From Symsagittifera roscoffensis (taxonomy: Eukaryota; Xenacoelomorpha; Acoela; Convolutidae), in the NCBI RefSeq assembly GCF_963678635.1, contig NW_026970756.1:37501-62500 (forward strand): a stretch of DNA of 25,000 nt, read 5' to 3'. Below the pieces are notes generated by a model, which saw only the letters and a program-made list of their open reading frames with translations, made no database searches and was not told the DNA's origin. How positions within the stretch are numbered: position 1 is the stretch's first letter; each line of letters starts with the position of its first letter. Positions 17,210 through 25,000 of the stretch are shown piece by piece. A program made the translations under genes and the position numbers.

Positions 17210-17237
<28 letters not shown>
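17210..17237 (+). other. T28 homopolymer tract
   Basis: Twenty-eight consecutive T residues on the rRNA-sense strand, 1.86 kb after the estimated 28S end. It is not preceded by an obvious hairpin. It could be a replication-fork or transcription barrier, or an old poly(A) tail on the opposite strand; the sequence alone does not decide. Confidence 0.8.
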
Positions 17238-17240
<3 letters not shown>

Positions 17241-17742
17241 TCTTTTGTGCCAGTAATACTCATTTAGGAGTCAAATTTTGTCAATATGCTTGATGGTCAG
17301 CTGCATGAAAAAGATGGGAGCTGTGCGACTAGTGGTTCAAAAGTTATGACCCGAGCCGTAAACAAGCTCAAAATGAGGTCCAAAACTGACGAAGTTGCTT
17401 CAGTTGGCTTGAAAGTTAACAAAGCTTGCTCGTAGAGCTTCCGGGATAGGCCCATTCGCTTCCTCGTGAAAAATAGGTCTTAGAACCACCTTAGATGAGC
17501 TTGCGCGACCCTTGGTTGAGCTGCAGGAGCGACTGATCGAAGCGGAAGACCCCTATTTTGAGCTGAAAAATGGGGGTCTCAGGGCTCTAAAACGCTTGTT
17601 TGAGCTTGAAAGAGTGCTCGCACAGCTCACTTTTAATTTTAGCGAAGTTAGATATGCTTGATGGTCAGCTGCATGAAAAAGATGGGAGCTGTGCGACCAG
17701 TGGTTCAAAAGTTATGACCCGAGCCGTAAACTCTGTAATTCG
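17238..17742 (+). repeat. Intergenic spacer with an 85-bp direct duplication, up to the unit boundary
   Basis: A block with ATATGCTTGATGGTCAGC, GGGAGCTGTGCGAC and AAAGTTATGACCCGAGCC occurs at about 17284-17362 and again at 17652-17731, 368 bp apart. The element GTGCTCGCACAGCT at 17608 is repeated at 17790 and at 50. The 68-codon frame at 17600-17806 spans these repeats and is not called a gene. Confidence 0.8.
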
Positions 17743-18715
17743 ATTTTTCAGCTCGAAATTGCAGAAAAACAGCTGTTTAGGCATGAAGGAGTGCTCGCAC
17801 AGCTAACTTTCAATTTTAGCGTAGAGAGCTCTGTGTGAGGGCTAGTTGGTGTAGAAAGCTCAGTCCAATCGGACCAGTGGTGTAAAAGTTATAGCGCTTT
17901 GGCTGAACTGCAATTTTGAGCTCAAAAAGTGACGAAGTTTAGAAGAATGAAATTTCGGGCAACAAAAAATTGTTCAATTTTAATATAATTATAACCGCTG
18001 GAAAGCCCTTGAGCATAGCTTTCTAATGGTATATTACAATTTTTTTTACTAAAATTAGTTTAGGTTCCAGCTCGAGTTAAAAATTGACTTTTGCTATTTT
18101 TTCAAAAAAAAAAAAAAAATTCACTTCAGTCTCTTGCATTTTTGGTCAACAAAAAATTGTGCGATTCACTTCGGGTAAAAAGCGTTGGAAAGTACATAGG
18201 CAGGGCTTTCCGGGCGTGTTTTCAAAAGTTATTTTGAGCAAAAATTGAGCAAATGGTGAGCATTTGAAAAAAAAAAATTTTTCCCCAGAAATACTCATTT
18301 AGGAGATTTCTGTGTATTATAGGGGGAGGGTAGTAGCGAGAATTTTCAAAAAAATTTTGAAAAATTTCAAAATTTTTGAAAATTTTTTTTTTACTTCCTA
18401 ACCTCAAAAGCGTATCAGAAAGGCGTAATTTGATGAGACTTGACCACTGGTAAAGTATCATCGCTCGATTTCGCCTCAGTAAGGAGAACCATCCAAGGTT
18501 CGAAAAGAACGAAGGTCAGATAGTTTATAACTAGAAAGCAGAACCAAAACTGCCTTAAAGGCTTTGTGTAGTTGAGCAAAGTCTCTTCTCGAGAAGGCTA
18601 AGAAAAGCTTGAAATTGAAGCAATCAGTCGTTGAGCTGTTTGTGAAAAGAAGGATTGGCTTTAGCTAAGGTGCTTCTAAGTACTGCGCATAACTATGAAC
18701 CGGTGTAAACCAAAT
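17743..18715 (+). other. Intergenic spacer / upstream 5' ETS, unit 2
   Basis: Second copy of 1-973 at an offset of 17742 bp. One substitution noticed is G at 456 to A at 18198. The same AT-rich tracts are present and no gene is recognised. Confidence 0.8.
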
Positions 18716-19426
18716 CATGCTTGGTGGCTCTTGCATGAGACTGGACTTGGTGCCCCAGTCAAAGTAGCTTGCTTATAGGTATGGTTGGATATGGTTAGCC
18801 GTATCAGCACCAGAGGTGCAACAACCGTGCTGTTTAACTAAGTGAGCTGTCGAGTTGAAGTCGTCTTGGTCTCAAAGAAACGTGCTTGGTGGCGCTTGCA
18901 TAAGCCTGGACTTGGTGCCCCAGGAAAGACTTACTTATAGGTGTAGTTGGATATGGTTTACCGTATCAGTACCAATGGTGCACAACTATGCTGTTTAACT
19001 GAGTTAGTCAGAGGACGGCGTTTCCTAAGTCCTCTAGAGTCTAAGATTGCTTTAGCTCGTGAAGGTTCTAATCATGCTTGATGGCTCTTGCATGAGACTG
19101 AACTTGGTGCCCCAGTCAAAGTAGCTTGCTTATAGGTATGGTTGGATATGGTTAGCCGTATCAGCACCAGAGGTGCAACAACCGTGCTGTTTAACTAAGT
19201 GAGCTGTCGAGATGAAGTCGTCTTGGTCTCAAAGAAACGTGCTTGGTGGCGCTTGCATAAGCCTGGACTTGGTGCCCCAGGAAAGACTTACTTATAGGTG
19301 TAGTTGGATATGGTTTACCGTATCAGTACCAATGGTGCACAACTATGCTGTTTAACTGAGTTAGTCAGAGGACGGCCTTTCCTAAGTCCTCTAGAGTCCA
19401 AGACTTCTTTAGCTCGTGAAGGTTTA
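18716..19426 (+). repeat. Two tandem 357-bp 5' ETS repeats, unit 2
   Basis: Second copy of 974-1684. The copies begin at 18716 and 19073 and have the same internal half-repeats and hairpins. Confidence 0.85.
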
Positions 19427-19543
19427 AAATGCTGATAGTAGTAGTTTGTGCGTGGGAAAGGTTGACCTTAGTGTGCCTTTCTGGAAAGGTAGCAGCTTGC
19501 AAATCAGGGTTCGGTTTGAAAAAGCTAGCTTCCGAAGTACTTT
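19427..19543 (+). other. 5' ETS, 18S-proximal part, unit 2
   Basis: Same as 1685-1801. No gene is recognised. Confidence 0.6.
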
Positions 19544-20683
19544 AAACTGATTGATCCTGTCAGTTGCCATATGCTTGTCTGAAAGACTAAGCCATGCATG
19601 TGTAAGTGAAACTTGCAAAAGTGAAACCGCGAATGGCTCATTAAATCAGTTACTATCTAAAAGTTGAGTTACCTGTCAGATGAATAACTGCGGTAACCCT
19701 GCAGCTAATGCATGCAGATTGCGTGACTCCGGTCGCGAACTTTTACAAGAATTCACCGAGCGACCTGCTAAGTACGGGCGCATACCGGATGAATCCAAAG
19801 TAACTGAAAGATCCCAGATGGCTTAGGCCGGGGGACGCAGCTTCCGAATTTCTGAGCTATCAACCTATGATGGTAGTGTAACGGACTACCATGGTTGTGA
19901 CGGCTAACGGGGAATCAGGGTTCGATTCCGGAGAGGGAGCCTTAGAAACGGCTACCACATCCAAGGAAGGCAGCAGGCACGCAAATTACCCACTCTCCGC
20001 ACGAGGAGGTAGTGACGAGAAATAATGATATGAGCCTTAATGGTTTGTAATCAGAATGGAAAGGATGCAAAAGCTCCTTTGATGATCGAGTAGAGGGCAA
20101 GTCTGGTGCCAGCAGCCGCGGTAATACCAGCCTCTACAAGCGTATGCAAAAGTTGCTGCGTTTAAAAAGCTCATAGTTGGATCTGTTTGAGTATAACGGT
20201 AACATGGTGGTTAGTTAACGCTTTCCACTCGTTACGCTCATCCTTCGCATCGAAGAAATACCTTGCACTTAAATGTGACGAGGTGTGGAAACGGTGTTTT
20301 CACTTTGAGAAAATTAGAGTGTTCAAAGCATCCTTTGGGATTGAATAATCAAGCATGGAATAATGGAGAATGACCCGCGTTTTACTGATGCCGGTGGCTA
20401 AAGTGCGGTAATGATTGAAAGGAACAGCCGGGGGCATTTGTATTGCTACGTTAGAGGTGAAATTCTTGGATCGTGGCAAGACAAACTACTGCGAAAGCAT
20501 TTGCCAAGAATGTTTTCATTAATCAAGAACGAAAGTTAGAGTATTGAAGAGGATTAGATACCCTCGTAATTCTAACCATAAACTATACCAACTTACGATT
20601 TGTCAAAGTCTCTTCTGACTTGGCAAGAAATTAACCGGGAAACCAAAGTTTATTGGTTCCGGGGGAAGTATGGTTGCAAAATC

Positions 20684-20729
<46 letters not shown>

Positions 20730-21174
20730 GCGGCTTAATTTGACTCAACACGGGAAATCTCACCAGGTCCAGACATCTTAAGGATTGACAGATTGATGAT
20801 CTTTCATGATTATATGGGCGGTGGTGCATGGCCGTTCTTAGTTAGTGGAGTGATCTGTCTGGTTAATTCCGATAACGAACGAGATCTTGATCATCTAAAT
20901 AGTGCCATTCTCGTTAGAGTATTGGTTACTTCTTAGAGGTACTATGTGCAATTAAATAGCACAAGTGAAGTGAGGCTATAACAGGTCTGTGATGCCCTTA
21001 GATGTCCTGGACTGCACGCGCGCTACACTGGTGAATTTAAATTGAGGGATAACCTTGGCCTATATGGTCCGGGTAATCACCTAAAATTCATGAGCGTGAA
21101 GGGGATCGAATGTTGTAACTTGCATTCGTGAACCAGGAATTCCTAGTACTCGGTAGTCAACAACTACTGGGGAT

Positions 21175-21214
<40 letters not shown>

Positions 21215-21300
21215 TGATTAGATGTTTAAGCAAGAATTGCGGAAGCCCGTCGCTGAGACTTCGGTCCTGGCAATAGGTGGAAGCGGATCGAGCTTAATTG

Positions 21301-21338
<38 letters not shown>

Positions 21339-21360
21339 GGAACCTGCGGAAGGATCAGTG
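19544..21360 (+). rRNA. 18S rRNA: 18S (SSU) ribosomal RNA, unit 2
   Basis: Full second 18S copy, collinear with 1802-3618 without indels. The same universal signatures occur 17742 bp further on (for example the 530 loop at 20106 and GTACACACCGCCCGTC near 21191). By eye I noticed one difference: A at 21220 instead of G, in the helix-44 region shortly after the decoding-site sequence. Confidence 0.96.
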
Positions 21361-21472
21361 ACTAATGCCACTGTTTGAGCGAAGAGCCGGTCAGCTCATT
21401 AAATATGACCCGGTACGCAGTAGATCTTTTTGGAGATTTTGCTGAAAGGTGGTGGTGCATAATCAAGAAAGA

Positions 21473-21787
21473 GTCGGTGGTGCATGAGTGTAAGAGAGAC
21501 GGTGGTGCATGAGACTGGGGATTGGCTCCCAGTCAAAGTAGCTTGCTCGGTGGTTGATGATAGCAAGAAAGAGTCGGTGGTGCATGAGAGTAAGAGAGAC
21601 GGTGGTGCATGAGACTGGGGATTGGCTCCCAGTTAAAGTAGCTTACTCGGTGGTTGATAATAGCAAGGAAGAGTCGGTGGTGCATGTGAGTAAGAGAGAC
21701 GGTGGTGCATGAGACTGGGGATTGGCTCCCAGTTAAAGTAGCTTGCTCGGTGGTTGATAATAGCAAGGAAGAGTCGGTGGTGCATGA
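21473..21787 (+). repeat. 100-bp ITS1 tandem repeat, three copies plus a stub, unit 2
   Basis: Second copy of 3731-4045, with copies starting at 21473, 21573 and 21673. GCTTACTCGG in the second copy differs from GCTTGCTCGG in unit 1. Confidence 0.88.
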
Positions 21788-22089
21788 TAGCATGATTTTC
21801 CTTCATGGTTCATCTAAGAGTTGGTCTAGCTAAGGTTAGATTGGCTCAAGGTAGTCCTTAATGGATCACCTTAGATTCCCGAAAGATAATTCAAAGAGAG
21901 TTGACCTGATGCAAGTTAGGTTAACTCAAGGTGATCCTTGTTGGTGATCCTTAGTATGATGGTGGTGCATTAGCAAGAAAAACGGTGGTGCATGATAGCT
22001 TGAGACTGGGGATGGGCTCCCAGTCAAAGTAGCTTGCTCGGTGTGGATGATAGCAAGTGAGAGTCAGTGGTGCATTATAGCAAGAGAGA
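21788..22089 (+). repeat. Spacer-type block in ITS1, unit 2
   Basis: Second copy of 4046-4347. It holds the diverged 168-bp spacer repeat (about 21804-21947) and another GACTGGG-type hairpin module. Confidence 0.78.
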
Positions 22090-22279
22090 AGGTAGCCAAA
22101 TGTCTCGTCATTGTTGACGCCAAAATCAGGTAGCCAAATGCCTCGTCATTTTTGACGCCAAAAGCAGGTAGCCAAATGCCTCGTCATTTTTGACGCCAAA
22201 AGCAGGTAGCCAAATGCCTCGTCATTGTTGACGCCAAAAGCAGGTAGCCAAATGCCTCGTCATTGTTGACGCCAAAAGG
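22090..22279 (+). repeat. 38-bp tandem repeat x5 matching the 28S R2 target sequence, unit 2
   Basis: Same five copies at 38-bp spacing as 4348-4537, with the same internal variants, so the array predates the divergence of the two units. Confidence 0.92.
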
Positions 22280-22453
22280 AAGTCGCTCAAACTTGGGTAT
22301 TCTGTTGATCAAAAAGCTGTTTAGATGGTAGCTTAGGAGTAACTTCTCCTAGATAAGCTTGTTTGATGGTCGTTTAAACAGTGTACGATTTTCAGTTTGC
22401 TTTCGTTAGAGAAAGACTGAGGAAAGCGAAGGCCCGAATGCTTAAGAACAGGG
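22280..22453 (+). repeat. Truncated 332-type repeat head, variant, unit 2
   Basis: Second copy of 4538-4711, with the same internal replacement and the same junction to 28S 3'-end sequence. Confidence 0.78.
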
Positions 22454-22693
22454 TGATCTATGCTTGGGTAATCACACTTAGTACGAGAGGAACAGTGTGT
22501 TCAGTTCCCTGGTTTCAAGCGTCTGCCTGAGAAGGCGGATGCGAAGCTACAATTGATGACCTAAAGCGTAGATTGAATTGCTCTATCTGCATCATGAAAA
22601 TTGCCTTTAATGGTTTAAATTGGCAGTATCAAGTATATTGATGCTGTTGACCCCGATGTCAGATAGGAATGCAATCCCCCATTGATGATGGGA
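22454..22693 (+). pseudogene. 28S 3'-end copy 1 inside ITS1, unit 2
   Basis: Second copy of 4712-4951, with the sarcin-ricin loop AGTACGAGAGGAAC at 22480-22493 and the same 34-nt deletion. Confidence 0.92.
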
Positions 22694-22860
22694 GGTCGCT
22701 CGAACTTGGGTATTCTGTTGATCAAAGAGCTGTTTAGATGTAGTACCGGTGTGATACATGTGATTGCATTGAGAGAGCGTTTAAACAGTGTTCGATCTTC
22801 AGTTTGCCTTCGTAAGAGTAAGACTGAGAAATGCGAGGGCCCAAACGCTCAAAAACAGGG
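22694..22860 (+). repeat. Truncated 332-type repeat head between 28S copies, unit 2
   Basis: Second copy of 4952-5118. Confidence 0.78.
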
Positions 22861-23097
22861 TGATCTATGCTTGGGTAACACTTAGTACGAGAGGAACAGT
22901 GTGTTCAGTTCCCTGGTTTCAAGCGTCTGCCTGAGAAGGCGGATGCGAAGCTACAATTGATGACCTAAAGCGTAGATTGAATTGCTCTATCTGCATCATG
23001 AAAATTGCCTTTAATGGTTTAAATTGGCAGTATCAAGTATATTGATGCTGTTGACCCCGATGTCAGATAGGAATGCAATCCCCCATTGATGATGGGA
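22861..23097 (+). pseudogene. 28S 3'-end copy 2 inside ITS1, unit 2
   Basis: Second copy of 5119-5355, including the sarcin-ricin loop at 22884-22897. Confidence 0.92.
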
Positions 23098-23100
23098 GGT

Positions 23101-24096
23101 CACTCAAACTTGGGTATTCTGTTGATCAAAGAGCTGTTCAGATGTAGTACCGGTGTGATACATGTGATTGCATTGAGAGCGCGTTTAAACAGTGTTCGAT
23201 CTTCAGTTTGCCGTTGTAAGAGAAAGACTGAGGAAAGCGAAGGCCCAAATGCTTAAGAACAGGGTGGTCCAGACAGCTCAAAGTCCGACTGCGGTTGGCT
23301 TTGTTCTAATCGAGTGAACACTTACTTTTGGAGAAATCCGATCGTAGGAGTGATCAGTCTTCGGATTGATCCGGTTCTTTTACTGGTGTATCTGTCAGAT
23401 CCTTAGGGACTGGATAGAACACTTAAGCAAGTCGCTCGAACTTGGGTATTCTGTTGATCAAAGAGCTGTTCAGATGTAGTACCGGTGTGATACATGTGAT
23501 TGCATTGAGAGCGCGTTTAAACAGTGTTCGATCTTCAGTTTGCCGTTGTAAGAGAAAGACTGAGGAAAGCGAAGGCCCAAATGCTTAAGAACAGGGTGGT
23601 CCAGACAGCTCAAAGTCCGACTGCGGTTGGCTTTGTTCTAATCGAGTGAACACTTACTTTTGGAGAAATCCGATCGTAGGAGTGATCAGTCTTCGGATTG
23701 ATCCGGTTCTTTTACTGGTGTATCTGTCAGATCCTTAGGGACTGGATAGAACACTTAAGCAAGTCGCTCGAACTTGGGTATTCTGTTGATCAAAGAGCTG
23801 TTCAGATGTAGTACCGGTGTGATACATGTGATTGCATTGAGAGCGCGTTTAAACAGTGTTCGATCTTCAGTTTGCCGTTGTAAGAGAAAGACTGAGGAAA
23901 GCGAAGGCCCAAATGCTTAAGAACAGGGTGGTCCAGACAGCTCAAAGTCCGACTGCGGTTGGCTTTGTTCTAATCGAGTGAACACTTACTTTTGGAGAAA
24001 TCCGATCGTAGGAGTGATCAGTCTTGGGATTGATCCGGTTCTTTTACTGGTGTATCTGTCAGATCCTTAGGGACTGGATAGAACACTTAAGCAAGT
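23101..24096 (+). repeat. 332-bp ITS1 repeat array, three copies (unit 2)
   Basis: Copies begin at 23101, 23433 and 23765. The third has CAGTCTTGGG instead of CAGTCTTCGG near 24020. The next head (24097-24305) runs directly into 5.8S, which shows the relation between the repeat and the 5.8S locus without the rearrangement present in unit 1. Confidence 0.95.
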
Positions 24097-24335
24097 CGCT
24101 CGAACTTGGGTATTCTGTTGATCAAAGAGCTGTTCAGATGTAGTACCGGTGTGATACATGTGATTGCATTGAGAGCGCGTTTAAACAGTGTTCGATCTTC
24201 AGTTTGCCGTTGTAAGAGAAAGACTGAGGAAAGCGAAGGCCCAAATGCTAAAAAAACAGGGTGGTCGAGACAGCTCAAAGTCCGACTGCGGTTGGCTTTG
24301 TTCTAAATCAAACCAGTGCTAGATGGTCGAAAAAC
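24097..24335 (+). repeat. 332-type repeat head leading into 5.8S, unit 2
   Basis: Follows the 332-bp repeat from CGCTCGAACTTGGG to GGCTTTGTTCTA (24305). It then departs into 30 bases of unique sequence before 5.8S. The rest of the repeat (GAACGCTTACTTTTGGAG onward) reappears after 5.8S at about 24501. Confidence 0.9.
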
Positions 24336-24484
24336 AACCTTCAACGGGGGATCACTAGGCTCGCTTTACGAGGAGGAGCACAGCTATATGTGTTAATTCA
24401 GTAAGAATCGCAAGATTTGTTTACTGACCTCTCTAACGCAAAAGGCGGTCTCAGCTTCGGCTGTTGATCGCGTCCGAATCAGGG
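24336..24484 (+). rRNA. 5.8S rRNA: 5.8S ribosomal RNA, divergent, unit 2
   Basis: Second copy of 7532-7680, identical by eye, including all the departures from the usual 5.8S consensus and the 3' segment CGTCCGAATCAGG that pairs with the 28S 5' end at 24805-24817. Preservation of the odd sequence in both units argues against a degenerate pseudogene, though concerted evolution also homogenises copies. Confidence 0.87.
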
Positions 24485-24800
24485 TTATTTGAAATCGATT
24501 GAACGCTTACTTTTGGAGAAATCTGAGGGTAAGAGCGATCTGTCTTCGGATTGGTCCGTTCTTTTGCTGGTGTATCTACGAGATCCTTCGGGATTGGTTA
24601 GAACACTTAAATCAAGTCGCTCAAACTTGGGTATTCTGTTGATCAAAGAGCTGTTCAGATGTAGTACCGGTGTGATACATGTGATTGCATTGAGAGCGCG
24701 TTTAAACAGTGTTCGATCTTCAGTTTGCCTAAGCTAGAGTGATAAACTCCTGCACATTACTACTTCGGTAGTTTTATGGATGCTTGAGTGCCTTTAAATC
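24485..24800 (+). other. ITS2, unit 2
   Basis: Like 7681-7988 but 8 bp longer: it keeps GATTGAACGCTTACTTTT where unit 1 has GATTACTTTT. It contains the right part of a 332-type repeat, then a second repeat head, then the ACTAC-TTCG-GTAGT hairpin. Confidence 0.85.
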
Positions 24801-25000
24801 GTAACCTGATTTGGACGAGAGAACCCCCTGAACTTAAGCATATCAGTAAGGGGAGGAAAAGAAATCAACCGAGAATCCCTTAGTAATGGCGAATGAACAG
24901 GGAAAAGCTCATCGGGAAGAGGAGTGGTAACACTCCTCGGTGTCCGGTATGGTTTGCTGCCTGGCTTGTTGACTTGACTGGATGTCTATTGGAAAATAGC
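24801..25000 (+). rRNA. 28S rRNA: 28S (LSU) rRNA, unit 2, 5' end only (cut by window)
   Basis: First 200 nt of the next 28S, collinear with 7989-8188: CCCCCTGAACTTAAGCATAT, AACCGAGAATCCC and GGCGAATGAACAGGG. The window ends before the insertion site, so whether this copy carries the retrotransposon is unknown. Confidence 0.95.

Larger units (their letters stand above)
21361..24335 (+). other. ITS1, unit 2 (3.0 kb)
   Basis: Same module order as ITS1 of unit 1 but 938 bp shorter, because it has three rather than five full 332-bp repeats and lacks the rearranged block at 7019-7336. A few substitutions distinguish it, for example near 21649 and 21797. Confidence 0.88.

Overview
The window is eukaryotic, almost certainly animal, nuclear ribosomal DNA. 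It covers one complete 45S-type rDNA unit and the first 40% or so of the next unit in direct orientation. Sequence from position 1 recurs from 17743, an offset of 17742 bp, nearly base for base until the ITS1 repeats, where the two units differ in length. Both show the order spacer, 5' ETS, 18S, ITS1, 5.8S, ITS2, 28S. The rRNAs are recognisable from universal segments but are divergent, above all 5.8S. I cannot name the phylum. The eukaryotic rRNA layout and an APE-type LINE with C2H2 zinc fingers point to a metazoan.

Unit 1: spacer with AT-rich tracts (1-973); two 357-bp ETS repeats (974-1684); 18S (about 1802-3618); a 3.9-kb ITS1 made almost wholly of tandem repeats (3619-7531); 5.8S (about 7532-7680); ITS2 (7681-7988); 28S (7989-15350) interrupted at 10810-14774 by a 3965-bp non-LTR retrotransposon; then intergenic spacer with a 168-bp repeat array (15364-16640), a T28 tract (17210-17237) and shorter duplications up to 17742. 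Unit 2: spacer/ETS (17743-19543), 18S (19544-21360), ITS1 (21361-24335), 5.8S (24336-24484), ITS2 (24485-24800) and the first 200 nt of 28S (24801-25000).

The only convincing protein-coding gene is in the retrotransposon: an open frame of about 1.2 kb codons with an APE endonuclease, a reverse transcriptase (YADD) and three C-terminal C2H2 zinc fingers. It is flanked by a 13-bp target-site duplication and sits in the peptidyl-transferase region of 28S. The classical R2 and R1 sites upstream are intact. A short upstream frame begins at an ATG formed across the target/element junction.

ITS1 is a mosaic of copies of other rDNA parts: five 38-bp repeats derived from the 28S R2 target sequence, two copies of the 28S 3' end including the sarcin-ricin loop, a diverged copy of the intergenic 168-bp repeat, and an array of 332-bp repeats that look like the 5.8S locus with the 5.8S gene deleted. 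Differences between the two units are mostly in copy number of this array, as expected from unequal exchange. The remaining open frames are chance frames in rRNA or spacer repeats and are not listed as genes.
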